From Nitrospirota bacterium (GTDB lineage Bacteria > JACPQY01): a DNA stretch of 64,000 nucleotides. Of the stretch, positions 17,267 through 25,324 are shown in pieces (positions within the stretch are counted from its first letter, which is position 1; each line of letters starts with the position of its first letter). The notes under the pieces are model-generated. The model ran no database searches. It was not told the origin of the DNA and saw only the letters and a list, made by a program, of their open reading frames with translations. Location of the stretch: assembly GCA_016190245.1 (NCBI GenBank), contig JACPQY010000024.1, forward strand, positions 57,620 through 121,619. Reading direction: 5' to 3'. The position numbers were made by a program, and so were the translations under genes.

Positions 17267-18403
17267 CTACGACATCACCCACGCGACAGCCAATCCGAGA
17301 TAGGTTCCGACCGCATAGCCCACCAGCCCGGTCGTGATGCCGGAGAAAATGATCTCGCGGTTCCCGAGCGCGAGGGCAACAGGACCGATGAAGGCCGGAC
17401 CAAAAATGGCCGCGGTGGAGGTGATGATTACGGTGTCACGATCGAGGCGCAGAAGGGCAGCCACGACAAGGTGGAGAAGTACCGACGCCACCACCGCCCA
17501 CGTGGTGAACAGAAGAATGCCCGTGCTGGCGCCCAGTACCCGGTCGAGACGCGCCAGGCTCCCCATGGCTACGCAGAAGATGAGAAGAAAGAACTCTCCC
17601 ATAGCCTGCGTGCCACCCAAGCGCCGGATGGGTCGGACGAACGACGCGGCGAGGGCGAGGGTTGTGATGGCGAGAATGGTCAGGCTGTCCCGTTGCCCCT
17701 CCCCCGCGAGCCTCCCCAGCCGGTCGGAAAGGATCACGATGGCCAAGGAGAGCCCGCCACCCAGGACGATCGTCCGAAGAGGGGGCATTCGAGGGCCGAG
17801 ATCGGCACCCTCCGTCGCGCCCTCTCCTACCCGGCGGGGAAACGCAGGCAAGAACAACCCCCACACGCGCCCGGCCAGGGTCACAAGGAAGAGGAGGTAA
17901 ATGCCCGTCACGAAGATGTCGCAGGCGTTCACGACCATGAAGGTTTCCGGCTCCACGCCCAGCGCCGTCGCGATGGCCGCCATGTTGGCCGTCCCGCCGG
18001 TGTAGACACCGACCAGCATGCCGCCGATCTTGTGGCTCTCCGGCACCATCCCTCCGAAGATCCGACTGCCCGCCGCGGCCACGAGCATGACCGAGATCAC
18101 GCACACCAGGAACGACACCGTGGTGGATTTCGCCAGGCGGAGCCAAGCGGGGAAATCCACGGAGAAGACGAGCAGGGGAATGGCCAAGGCGACCGCCACC
18201 TGGGCCTCCTTGGTGGCTGCCCCCGCGTGGAGGACTACCCACGGCTGATTGGCCAGCGCGATGCCCACGCCGTAGCAAATCACCACAGGCCCCACTGTGC
18301 TGACGAGTTTCGAGTGCGCCGCGAGCCAGAGAACGAGCGCAGGAACCCCAACCAGCACGAGCGCCTGGACCGGGATCGGCAGAGCCGGAGTCGCGTCGTT
18401 CAC
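17267..18403 (-). CDS. DUF819-family integral membrane protein
   Basis: A 378-residue polytopic protein with about ten hydrophobic helices. The blocks HKIGGMLVGVYTGGTANMAAIATALG and ATAAIFGPAFIGPVALALGNREIIFSGITTGL are typical of the DUF819 (YjcL-like) family, which resembles secondary transporters with an inverted repeat. The substrate is unknown. GTG start at 18403 overlaps the stop of the TauE-type gene (GTGA), so both are translated from one message. Confidence 0.85.
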   Translation of the reverse strand: MNDATPALPIPVQALVLVGVPALVLWLAAHSKLVSTVGPVVICYGVGIALANQPWVVLHAGAATKEAQVAVALAIPLLVFSVDFPAWLRLAKSTTVSFLVCVISVMLVAAAGSRIFGGMVPESHKIGGMLVGVYTGGTANMAAIATALGVEPETFMVVNACDIFVTGIYLLFLVTLAGRVWGLFLPAFPRRVGEGATEGADLGPRMPPLRTIVLGGGLSLAIVILSDRLGRLAGEGQRDSLTILAITTLALAASFVRPIRRLGGTQAMGEFFLLIFCVAMGSLARLDRVLGASTGILLFTTWAVVASVLLHLVVAALLRLDRDTVIITSTAAIFGPAFIGPVALALGNREIIFSGITTGLVGYAVGTYLGLAVAWVMS

Positions 18404-19125
18404 ACGAGGAGAGAAACGCCCACGCCGATGAGCAAGACCTGCACCACGACGCGAAAGGCCTGCTCAGGCACCCGCCGGTGAAGAACCTCACCCGCAAGAA
18501 TGCCCGCGGCCACCGCAGGCACGAGGAGGGCCGCCTGGGTCAGCGCGGCTCGGCCAAGCGCCCCGGAGAAGGCATGCGTCGCGATGAGAACGGTGTTGAG
18601 ACACAACCAGAGGGCGGCGAGCGTGGCGCGGAATGCCCCTTTCTCTGCCATTCGCCGGCTCGCGTAGTAAACGACGAGCGGCCCTCCGGTCGCGAACATC
18701 CCGTGCACGATGCCGCCCGCGAACAGGACGCCCGTGCCGCTCACTGTGCCAAGCGGAGCTGGGACGCCGTTCCCGCCCCGAAGCCTCAGCAGCTCAATCC
18801 CCGCCACCGCCACAACAAATCCCCCCAGCATGACTTGCAGCACGGGGGTCTCGAAGGCCCTGAGCCCAAAGTATCCAAGGGGCAAGCCCGCTGCCGTCAC
18901 CGGAAGGATCCTGCGTAGGAGTACGCCGCGATCGATCTGTCGCCACCCCCGCGCCGCCAGCCAGGCGCTCTGGAGCCAACCGAGAAGAATCAGCGTCAGG
19001 ATCCAGCTCTCCAGCGGCGCCCAGTGCGCGCCGAGCGACGCGGCAATGATCGTGGCCCCGAACCCGGTCGCCGTCTCGGTCGCGTGTGCCAGCACGATCA
19101 CGCCCGCCAGGTACCCGACCACCAT
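18400..19125 (-). CDS. TauE/SafE-family sulfite/organic-anion exporter-like membrane protein
   Basis: A 241-residue membrane protein with seven or eight hydrophobic segments. It has the family's start-of-repeat feature TGFGATIIAASLGAH and the second half-repeat GGIVHGMFATGGPLVVYYASRR, where GMFATGGP corresponds to the conserved G-x-GG-P loop. TauE/SafE proteins export sulfite, sulfoacetate or other anions; the substrate here is unknown. It is first in a two-gene unit with the DUF819 protein. An inverted repeat that may be an operator lies 54-87 bp upstream of its start. Confidence 0.82.
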   Translation of the reverse strand: MVVGYLAGVIVLAHATETATGFGATIIAASLGAHWAPLESWILTLILLGWLQSAWLAARGWRQIDRGVLLRRILPVTAAGLPLGYFGLRAFETPVLQVMLGGFVVAVAGIELLRLRGGNGVPAPLGTVSGTGVLFAGGIVHGMFATGGPLVVYYASRRMAEKGAFRATLAALWLCLNTVLIATHAFSGALGRAALTQAALLVPAVAAGILAGEVLHRRVPEQAFRVVVQVLLIGVGVSLLV

Positions 19126-19178
19126 GACTCAGATCCGACCCAAGAACGCGCCCGAATCGGGCGCCAACAGGCGGACCT

Positions 19179-19212
19179 TACTGTACAGTGAACGGCCGGT
19201 CAGTGTACAGTA
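19179..19212. promoter_or_regulatory. candidate regulator-binding inverted repeat upstream of the TauE-type gene
   Basis: Perfect 9-bp arms TACTGTACA (19179-19187) and TGTACAGTA (19204-19212) are separated by 16 bp. The left half also forms its own palindrome ACTGTACAGT (19180-19189). The block lies only upstream of the minus-strand gene starting at 19125; the PLP-decarboxylase gene on the other side ends at 19269 and points toward it. It could be a double operator. No regulator gene is adjacent. Confidence 0.45.
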
Positions 19213-19268
19213 GCACCCCCACGGTTCACTCTCTCCTGGGTGTCCCTCCCGGATTCTCGAAACGGGGT

Positions 19269-20600
19269 TCATGTCTCCCTGCGCAGGAGCTCGCCCAGGA
19301 AGTCGAGAATGATCTCGCGGGCGGGGCCGCGATCCTTGAGGGAGGCCACCATCCCGTAGATCGCCGCCTGCCCCGAGACGGGAGACTCGCCGGCCGCCGC
19401 AACCTCGCCCACGCAGGCCTTCAGGTCGGCGAGAAACGGCTCCACGATGCGTTCGTGCGCGGGGGTCACCATCATGTGGAGGCTGGGGGGCAACTGCTGC
19501 CGGTCAAGCTTCCAGCCCCGCGCCTCCATCGCCTCGGCCAGGGCATAGACGTTGATGCGGTCCGACGTGAACGCGAACACGCTCATCGCCGGCCTGCCGA
19601 GGATGCGCAGTTCGGGGATGGACCGGATGCCGTCCTGAAGCCGCGTCGTCGTATCCATGATCTTTCGCGCGATGCGCAGGTACCCTTCCTCTCCCAGGTA
19701 TTTCATGACGGCCCATGCCGCCGCGATCGCCCCGCCGGGACGAGCGCCCGTCATGCTCGGCGAACCGTAGAGCCCCCCCGGCCATTCCGTGTAGGCAAAG
19801 AACTGGTGGCGGCGGATCGAATCGTTCCGGTAGACGACGGTTGAAGCCCCCTTAGCCGTGAAACCGTACTTGTGCAGATCGGCTGAAATGGATGTGACAC
19901 CCGGCACGGAGAAGTCGAACGCCGGGACGGGATAGCCCAGCCGCCGCACCCACGGCAGGAGAAATCCGCCCAGACAGGCGTCCGTGTGAAAGAGGATTCC
20001 GTTCTCGGCCGCAAGGGCGGCCATCTGTTCGATCGGATCGACCACGCCGTGCGGGTAGCCCGGCGCAGAGCCCACCATGAGGATCGTGTTCTCCGTGACC
20101 GCCTTCCGCGCCGCCTCCACGTCAGCCCGGAGGTCCTCGCGGATCGGAATGTGGACGGCCTTCACGCCGAAGTAATGGGATGCCTTCTCGAATGCCGGGT
20201 GCGCGGTGATCGGGAGTACCATCTCCGGCTGCGCCACCTCGGGTCGCTCGGCGCGGGCGCGGTCGCGCGCGGTCTTCACTGCCATGAGGATGCTTTCCGT
20301 CCCGCCCGAGGTCATCGTCCCCACCGCCTCCCCCCCCCCGCGCAGTATGCCCGCCGTCATCTCGAGCACCTCCGCCTCGAAGTGGCGCAGGCTCGGAAAG
20401 GCCACCGGACTCAGGCCGTTCTCGGAGATGAACATCGTGTACGCCTCCTTGAGGAGGTCCAGGACGTCGTCCCCCGCGAAATACACGAGGCTCCACGTCT
20501 TGCCGTCGCGCCAGCGGGCGTCCCGGCTCGCGAGCTCCTTCATTCGGGACAGCACCTCTTCCCGGGTGAGTCCGCGCGTAGGGAGGATCATCTCATCCAC
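19269..20600 (-). CDS. PLP-dependent decarboxylase/sphingosine-1-phosphate lyase-like enzyme
   Basis: A 443-residue fold-type I PLP enzyme of the group II decarboxylase superfamily. The pyridoxal lysine is in SADLHKYGF, the cofactor-stacking region is HPAFEKASHYF, and TSGGTESILMAVKTARD is the phosphate-binding loop. The motif pattern is closer to sphingosine-1-phosphate lyase than to glutamate decarboxylase. Such enzymes cleave phosphorylated long-chain bases or decarboxylate amino acids; the substrate is unproven. It overlaps the DUF420 gene by 8 bp and ends the oxidase-assembly operon, an unusual place for it. Confidence 0.82.
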   Translation of the reverse strand: MDEMILPTRGLTREEVLSRMKELASRDARWRDGKTWSLVYFAGDDVLDLLKEAYTMFISENGLSPVAFPSLRHFEAEVLEMTAGILRGGGEAVGTMTSGGTESILMAVKTARDRARAERPEVAQPEMVLPITAHPAFEKASHYFGVKAVHIPIREDLRADVEAARKAVTENTILMVGSAPGYPHGVVDPIEQMAALAAENGILFHTDACLGGFLLPWVRRLGYPVPAFDFSVPGVTSISADLHKYGFTAKGASTVVYRNDSIRRHQFFAYTEWPGGLYGSPSMTGARPGGAIAAAWAVMKYLGEEGYLRIARKIMDTTTRLQDGIRSIPELRILGRPAMSVFAFTSDRINVYALAEAMEARGWKLDRQQLPPSLHMMVTPAHERIVEPFLADLKACVGEVAAAGESPVSGQAAIYGMVASLKDRGPAREIILDFLGELLRRET

Positions 20601-21036
20601 CTGCCGGATAGAGATGATACAACATCACGTACACCAGCACCCCCGTAATCGAAACATAGGACCACATCGGCAGCGTCCACCGCGCCACAGCCCGGTGCCG
20701 ATCGAAGTGTTGCCTGAGGGCGCGAGAGAGCGTCAGAAGAACCAGGGGAACGACAAGTCCCGCAAGGACGGTGTGCGAGGTCAGGAGGGCAAAGTAGGCG
20801 ACCCGCGCGCCGCCGGTGCCCGAGAACCTCGTGACCCCTGCGGTCGAGTGATACACGATGTAGGAAACGAGAAACGCGAGCGATGCCGCGCATGCCGAGA
20901 GCATGCAGGCGCGGTGTGCCGCGATCTTCCGCCGACGGATGAAATAGAAGCCGAAGCCCAGACAGAGGGCGCTGAGCCCGTTGAGGGCCGCGTTCAGGGT
21001 TGGGAGGATCGGGAGTCCACCGCCCTCTTCGCTCAC
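20593..21036 (-). CDS. DUF420 membrane protein, probable cytochrome oxidase assembly factor
   Basis: A 147-residue protein with four predicted helices and conserved histidines (RRRKIAAHRACML, YHSTAGVTRF, LLTSHTVLAGLVVPLVLLTLSRAL, RHRAVARWTLPMW) matching DUF420, whose Bacillus member CtaM is needed for caa3 oxidase assembly. GTG start at 21036 overlaps the SCO gene's stop (GTGA), and its own end overlaps the next gene. The neighbours ctaA, ctaB and SCO support an oxidase-assembly role. Confidence 0.85.
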   Translation of the reverse strand: MSEEGGGLPILPTLNAALNGLSALCLGFGFYFIRRRKIAAHRACMLSACAASLAFLVSYIVYHSTAGVTRFSGTGGARVAYFALLTSHTVLAGLVVPLVLLTLSRALRQHFDRHRAVARWTLPMWSYVSITGVLVYVMLYHLYPAGG

Positions 21037-21590
21037 AGCAGGGCCTTTGCACTCTTCTTGAGTCGCTCCACCTCCTCGGGGTCCTCGGAGTCGAAGTACC
21101 CGCGGAGCCGACCATCCGGGCCGACCAGCGCCAGCTTGGTAGAATGCACGATGGAATCACCCGACTCCCCTTCCACCATCGCCAGTCGAAAGCCCTGCGT
21201 CACCACGCTCGCGACCATCTCCTTCCGGCCCGTAAGGAAGAACCAGCGGTTGGGATGGGCCCCGGCGCGTTCGGCGTACTCGCGAAGCACCTCCGGCGTG
21301 TCGAACTCCGGATCCACGGTGATGGAGAGGAGATGGATCTCCTTCGGCATCTCCTCCTGCAGCGTCCGCATGAGGCCGGTGAGGCGCGGGCAGGGTCCGG
21401 TGCAACGGGTGAAGACAAAATCCACGATCCACACGTGGCCCCTGAGCAGGGCGGCCTCGAAGGATTTCCCACTCCGCTCCGTGAGGCTGAACGCGGGCAC
21501 CTCGCCAAAATCAGGGAGGTCCGCCTTCTTCTGACAAGCCTGCGCCAGAAGGAGGGCCGTCAGGAGTCCGAGTGCCGAATGCGTTCGCAT
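21033..21590 (-). CDS. SCO1/SenC-type copper chaperone lipoprotein
   Basis: The start at 21590 gives a 185-residue lipoprotein (LLLAQAC lipobox); open frame upstream runs into the ABC permease gene. The thioredoxin-like fold carries the copper-binding FTRCTGPCP (C-x3-C) and the distant His in DSIVHSTKLALVGPDG. SCO proteins load copper into the CuA site of cytochrome oxidase. The gene overlaps the ABC permease end by 31 bp and is coupled to DUF420 downstream. Confidence 0.92.
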   Translation of the reverse strand: MRTHSALGLLTALLLAQACQKKADLPDFGEVPAFSLTERSGKSFEAALLRGHVWIVDFVFTRCTGPCPRLTGLMRTLQEEMPKEIHLLSITVDPEFDTPEVLREYAERAGAHPNRWFFLTGRKEMVASVVTQGFRLAMVEGESGDSIVHSTKLALVGPDGRLRGYFDSEDPEEVERLKKSAKALL

Positions 21591-22387
21591 GCGATCTTCG
21601 CGCCGACGAACATTATGATCGAGAAGAGGGCCAGTACGCCAAGGGATAGCGTCCAAGACGGCACCTCGCCCGCCCGGGCCGGGTCCCCCCAGTAGAGGCT
21701 CCGCCGGAGTGCCGCGAGTCCGTAGGTCATCGGGTTCGCCGTCATGACACCGCGCACCCATCCATTCGCTCCGGTGGATGGGAAGAACGCCCCCGAGAGA
21801 AGCCACATCGGCATGAGGAAGAGGTTCATGATCGCGTGAAAGGCCTGCGTGGATTCCACCCGCCACGCGAGAAGGAATCCCAGCGACGTGAGCCCCATCG
21901 CGGTGACGAGGAGCACGCACAGGGCCGCAGCAGCGCCCGCCGCCGAGAGCGAGATGCCCGCGAACGGCGCAAGGGCCAGGAACAGGCCCGCCTGGAGGAC
22001 GGCCACCAGACTCCCACCGGCCACCTTGCCCAGTACGATACCTCCGCGGGGGACCGGTGCCGCGAGGACGGCCTGGAGGAATCCGGACTTCCGGTCCTCG
22101 ATCACCGAAATCGTGGAGAAGATGGACGTGAAGAGGACGATCATGAGAACCACGCCGGGGAGGAAATACTCCGGGTACGATAGGTCAGCCGGGACGCCCG
22201 GCGGGCGGAAGGAGGCCCGCAGACCGGCGCCGAGCAGCAGCCAGAACACGACCGGCGTCAGGAGCGCGCCGGCGATACGGCTGCGTTGGCGCGCGAAGAC
22301 TCTAAGCTCGCGACCGGCCAACACAACAGCCGACGAAAGAACGGTGGCGGCCTCGCGCCCAGCGGGGGTGGTATCGCTCACGCCCAT
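21560..22387 (-). CDS. ABC-2 type transporter permease
   Basis: A 275-residue membrane protein with six hydrophobic helices and ABC-2 family blocks: an N-terminal GRELRVFARQRSR amphipathic helix, the ISVIEDRKSGFLQAVLAAPVPR coupling region, and the signature-like NLFLMPMWLLSGAFFP. It pairs with the ATPase encoded immediately upstream (10-bp overlap). Placed inside a heme A/oxidase-assembly operon, it may export or place a factor needed for the oxidase. Similar pairs occur in other ctaA-ctaB clusters, but their substrate is not established. Confidence 0.88.
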   Translation of the reverse strand: MGVSDTTPAGREAATVLSSAVVLAGRELRVFARQRSRIAGALLTPVVFWLLLGAGLRASFRPPGVPADLSYPEYFLPGVVLMIVLFTSIFSTISVIEDRKSGFLQAVLAAPVPRGGIVLGKVAGGSLVAVLQAGLFLALAPFAGISLSAAGAAAALCVLLVTAMGLTSLGFLLAWRVESTQAFHAIMNLFLMPMWLLSGAFFPSTGANGWVRGVMTANPMTYGLAALRRSLYWGDPARAGEVPSWTLSLGVLALFSIIMFVGAKIACERIRHSDS

Positions 22388-23328
22388 GACGTCTCTGATC
22401 CGACCGCATGGGCGATCAAACGACCCGTCTTGTGGAAAAAGACATCCTCAAGGTTCGGCTTCCTCAGGGAGACGGAGCGAATTCGCCCCGGAAAGGCCTC
22501 GACGAGGCGGGGGATCACGTCTGCACCCTTCTCCACCTCAATCCGTAGGACGCCATCCGCGACCTCCACCCGCCGCCCGAGAAACTCGGCGACGCGCGTC
22601 GCCATCTCCGAACGAGCGTTTGCCTCAACCAGGATCACATCTCCCCCGACCTCTGCGGACAGATCACTGGGCCGCCCCTCGGCCACGAGACGTCCGCCGT
22701 CGAGGATGGCCACCCGATCGCACCGCTCGGCCTCGTCCATGAGGTGGGTTGTGAGGAGTACCGTTGCAGGTGCCTCGTCCCGCATCTTCCGGACGTAGGC
22801 CCAGAAATCAGCCCGCGCGGCGGGATCCAAGCCGGTGGTAGGTTCGTCCATGAGGACGAGTGAGGGCTCGTGCAGGAGAGCCTTGGCGATCTCGACCCTC
22901 CGCGCGAGCCCGCCGGACAGACGCCCCGCGCGGTCGGCGCGGCGGTCCTCCAGTCCGAACACACCCAGGAGACAGACGATTCGGTGACGAAGCGCCTCCG
23001 AAGCCAGACCGTACAGTCGCCCCTGGCAACGCAGGTTCTCTTCGACCGTCAGGTCGCGATCGAGGCTCGGGTGCTGGAACACGATCCCGATTCGCCGCCT
23101 CACCAGGCTGGGCTGGATCCGAACATCGAGGCCCGCAATCCTGGCCTCGCCTTCCACGATCCGAAGGAGGGTGCTCAGGAGCCGGAACAGCGTGGTCTTG
23201 CCACTGCCATTGGGTCCGACCAGCGCGTACGTCGAGCCCGAGGGTACGCTGAGTGAGAGATCGCGCAGCGCGATCCGGTCGCCGTAGCGGTGGCCCAGAC
23301 CTCGAACGTCTACTTCAGCCGCAACCAA
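22378..23328 (-). CDS. ABC transporter ATP-binding protein (drug/DrrA-like)
   Basis: A 316-residue ATPase with Walker A GPNGSGKTT, Q-loop FQHPSLDRDLTVEEN, signature LSGGLARR, Walker B LVLMDEPTTGLDP and H-loop TTHLMDEAERCD, followed by a C-terminal regulatory region typical of DrrA/CcmA-like exporters. The start is taken as TTG at 23328, just before VAAEVDVRGLGHRYGD. A longer frame to 23520 would overlap ctaB and adds no domain. The gene lies 26 bp after ctaB and overlaps its permease. Confidence 0.88.
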   Translation of the reverse strand: MVAAEVDVRGLGHRYGDRIALRDLSLSVPSGSTYALVGPNGSGKTTLFRLLSTLLRIVEGEARIAGLDVRIQPSLVRRRIGIVFQHPSLDRDLTVEENLRCQGRLYGLASEALRHRIVCLLGVFGLEDRRADRAGRLSGGLARRVEIAKALLHEPSLVLMDEPTTGLDPAARADFWAYVRKMRDEAPATVLLTTHLMDEAERCDRVAILDGGRLVAEGRPSDLSAEVGGDVILVEANARSEMATRVAEFLGRRVEVADGVLRIEVEKGADVIPRLVEAFPGRIRSVSLRKPNLEDVFFHKTGRLIAHAVGSETSWA

Positions 23329-23354
23329 TGAGAGGGATCCTTGATCTCGGAACC

Positions 23355-24275
23355 TTATCGGAGCAGGGCGGAGACCGCAACGAGGGAAAGCGTGACAGGC
23401 AGGTAGGCGACGGAGGCGAGGAAAAGCCGGCGGGCGTTTGCGAGTGTCCTGTGGAGGCCAAACCCCAGACCGCGCCACAAGAAGAAGAGCCCGGCCGAGC
23501 CGACGGCTGCGAGCCCCCATGTCCCCCCCCCCGCCTCACGCAGAGCGAAAAGGCTGACCGCCACGAGCGCCAGTGTCGAGAAGATCGTCTGTCGCGCGGA
23601 TCGGCTTCCGTCCGCATCGATCACCGAGATCATGGGCAGGTTCGCGCGGGCGTAGTCCTCCCGATACAGCCACGCCAGTGCGAGGAAGTGCGGGAACTGC
23701 CAGAGGAAGAGGAGCCCGAACAGCAGCCAGCCTCCCCACCCCACTTCTCCCCATGCCGCGGTCCACCCCATCAGGATCGGCAGGGCGCCGGGCACTGCGC
23801 CCACGATCAGGCACCACCAAGCGCGCCGCTTGAGCGGCGTGTAGACAAACAGGTAGAGGCCAAGGGTGACGGCCGAGAGCGTAGCCGTCAGCGCGCTCGC
23901 ACCGCCGTAGAGGCAGGCAAGACCGGCCGTTGCGAGGAGCACCCCCAGGACGGCCGCTTCGAGCGGGGAGACACGTCCGGCCGGGAGAGGGCGATTTCGC
24001 GTTCGCAACATCAAGGCGTCGGTCTCCCGCTCGAGGAACATGTTGAGCGCACCCGCTCCCGCCGCGCTCAGTCCTGTGCCGAGCAAAGTCCAGAACAAGA
24101 CGATGGGCCCCGGACCCGGCCGGGCCGCCACGAGGAACCCCGCGAGGGCGCTCAGGATGACCATGAGGGTGATGCCGGGCTTCGTCAGCTCCAGGTAGTC
24201 CGCCGCCCGGCTTCGCGTGTCGGCTATCGGCCTGCGGCTCGCGACGGACGCAACACCGCTTCGCAGATCCGCCAT
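23355..24275 (-). CDS. ctaB: protoheme IX farnesyltransferase (heme O synthase)
   Basis: A 306-residue membrane prenyltransferase of the UbiA superfamily, with about nine helices. It adds the farnesyl tail to heme B to form heme O. The first Asp-rich motif is NMFLERETDALMLRTRNRPLP, and the second is the YTPLKRR...DADG region. The ATG at 24275 overlaps the ctaA stop (TGATG). No oxidase subunit gene is in the window. Confidence 0.94.
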   Translation of the reverse strand: MADLRSGVASVASRRPIADTRSRAADYLELTKPGITLMVILSALAGFLVAARPGPGPIVLFWTLLGTGLSAAGAGALNMFLERETDALMLRTRNRPLPAGRVSPLEAAVLGVLLATAGLACLYGGASALTATLSAVTLGLYLFVYTPLKRRAWWCLIVGAVPGALPILMGWTAAWGEVGWGGWLLFGLLFLWQFPHFLALAWLYREDYARANLPMISVIDADGSRSARQTIFSTLALVAVSLFALREAGGGTWGLAAVGSAGLFFLWRGLGFGLHRTLANARRLFLASVAYLPVTLSLVAVSALLR

Positions 24276-25153
24276 CAGGAAGCCGCCATGTCCGGAGAAG
24301 GTTGAAGTTCCCCCTCGGATCGCTCCAGCAGGGGGGGCAAGGCGAGTGAGACCATGATCGCAAGCAACAGCGCACCCACACCCACGTGCGCCGTCGCGAT
24401 CCCGGCACGCCAGACCCCCCTCCAGGCAAGAATTCCGAGGAGAAGTTGAATCCCCAGGAGGATGTGAGAAACCCGCAGGCCGGCCAACCCCGGCTCGATC
24501 CTACGCAGGCGCGTGGTCGAGACTCCCACAAGCGCGGCCACCGTCACCGCGCCCAGGACGTGAACGATCAGCCCCTTGCCGGTGTGCCTGAGCATCGCGC
24601 CGAGAATGAGCTGCACGTAGATGGCACCGGCCGCAATGGCGCAAAAGAGGAAAGCTGACCGACGGGCCCCACCGGGGCTCTCGCTTGGCGAGCGAACCCG
24701 CTCCGGCGACGTCGCCACGGCCACCACCACCAGAGCCGAGAAGATCGCCTGCGCCAGGCAAGCGTGGCCGATGGACACGGCCGGAGGAAGGCGCATCAGC
24801 ACCGTGATTCCACCCAACAGGGCCTGGAGAACGATCGCCCCGAGCGCGCCGTACGCCAGGCCCCTTACCCAAACTCGTTCTTCGCGCGGGCCGAGGGTGA
24901 AGGCCAGAATCGCCACCATCAGGCCCACCGTGCCGGCGATCATGCGGTGCCCATGTTCATAGAGCACGCCTCCCACCATGGGAGGGAAGAAGCGGCCGTA
25001 CGAAAGCGGCCAGTCAGGGACGGCGAGACCGGAGCCGGTGCTCGTCACCGTGCCTCCGGCAAGGATCAGGAGAAACGTGGCGGCTGCCGTGACCACGGCG
25101 TACACGTGCAGAGCACCCCCTCGGATTGGGGTTCTTGGTATTGAGGAGACCAT
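24275..25153 (-). CDS. ctaA: heme A synthase (COX15/CtaA)
   Basis: Start at 25153 because TGGAGG lies 5 bp ahead; an ATG 12 bp further upstream sits on the -10 element. The 292-residue, roughly eight-helix membrane protein oxidises heme O to heme A. Heme-ligand histidines are in EHGHRMIAG, SIGHACLAQ and HTGKGLIVHVLG, with the second repeat at TAHVGVGALL. It heads a seven-gene operon in which almost every junction overlaps. Confidence 0.93.
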   Translation of the reverse strand: MVSSIPRTPIRGGALHVYAVVTAAATFLLILAGGTVTSTGSGLAVPDWPLSYGRFFPPMVGGVLYEHGHRMIAGTVGLMVAILAFTLGPREERVWVRGLAYGALGAIVLQALLGGITVLMRLPPAVSIGHACLAQAIFSALVVVAVATSPERVRSPSESPGGARRSAFLFCAIAAGAIYVQLILGAMLRHTGKGLIVHVLGAVTVAALVGVSTTRLRRIEPGLAGLRVSHILLGIQLLLGILAWRGVWRAGIATAHVGVGALLLAIMVSLALPPLLERSEGELQPSPDMAAS

Positions 25154-25164
25154 GGTCCTCCACA

Positions 25165-25193
25165 TGTGTACCGCGTTGGTCCAGAAATGTCAA
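25165..25193 (-). promoter_or_regulatory. promoter of the heme A/oxidase-assembly operon
   Basis: TTGACA (25188-25193) and TACACA (25165-25170) lie 17 bp apart on the minus strand. Transcription would begin near 25158, barely ahead of the ATG at 25153. That leaves almost no leader, so either the ribosome site GGAGG is only partly on the message or the true start of transcription is slightly upstream. Confidence 0.45.
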
Positions 25194-25324
25194 CAATGAC
25201 GAGCGACCAAGGACGCCGCGATCGTTTTCGCCGCCCCTTCACGCCGCACGCGAGTGAGCCATCAAGCGGCCACTGGGTCTTGCCGCTCGAAGCGGCGGAC
25301 CGTCGGCCTGCCGTGGAGATTGTC

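Noticed and set aside
19179..19212. LexA/SOS box
   Set aside because: The half-site CTGT...ACAG resembles enterobacterial LexA sites, but the spacing between arms is wrong and the adjacent exporter gene has no link to DNA damage.
25153..25165. ctaA start at the ATG 12 bp further upstream
   Set aside because: That codon coincides with the -10 box, while the ATG at 25153 has GGAGG at the right distance.
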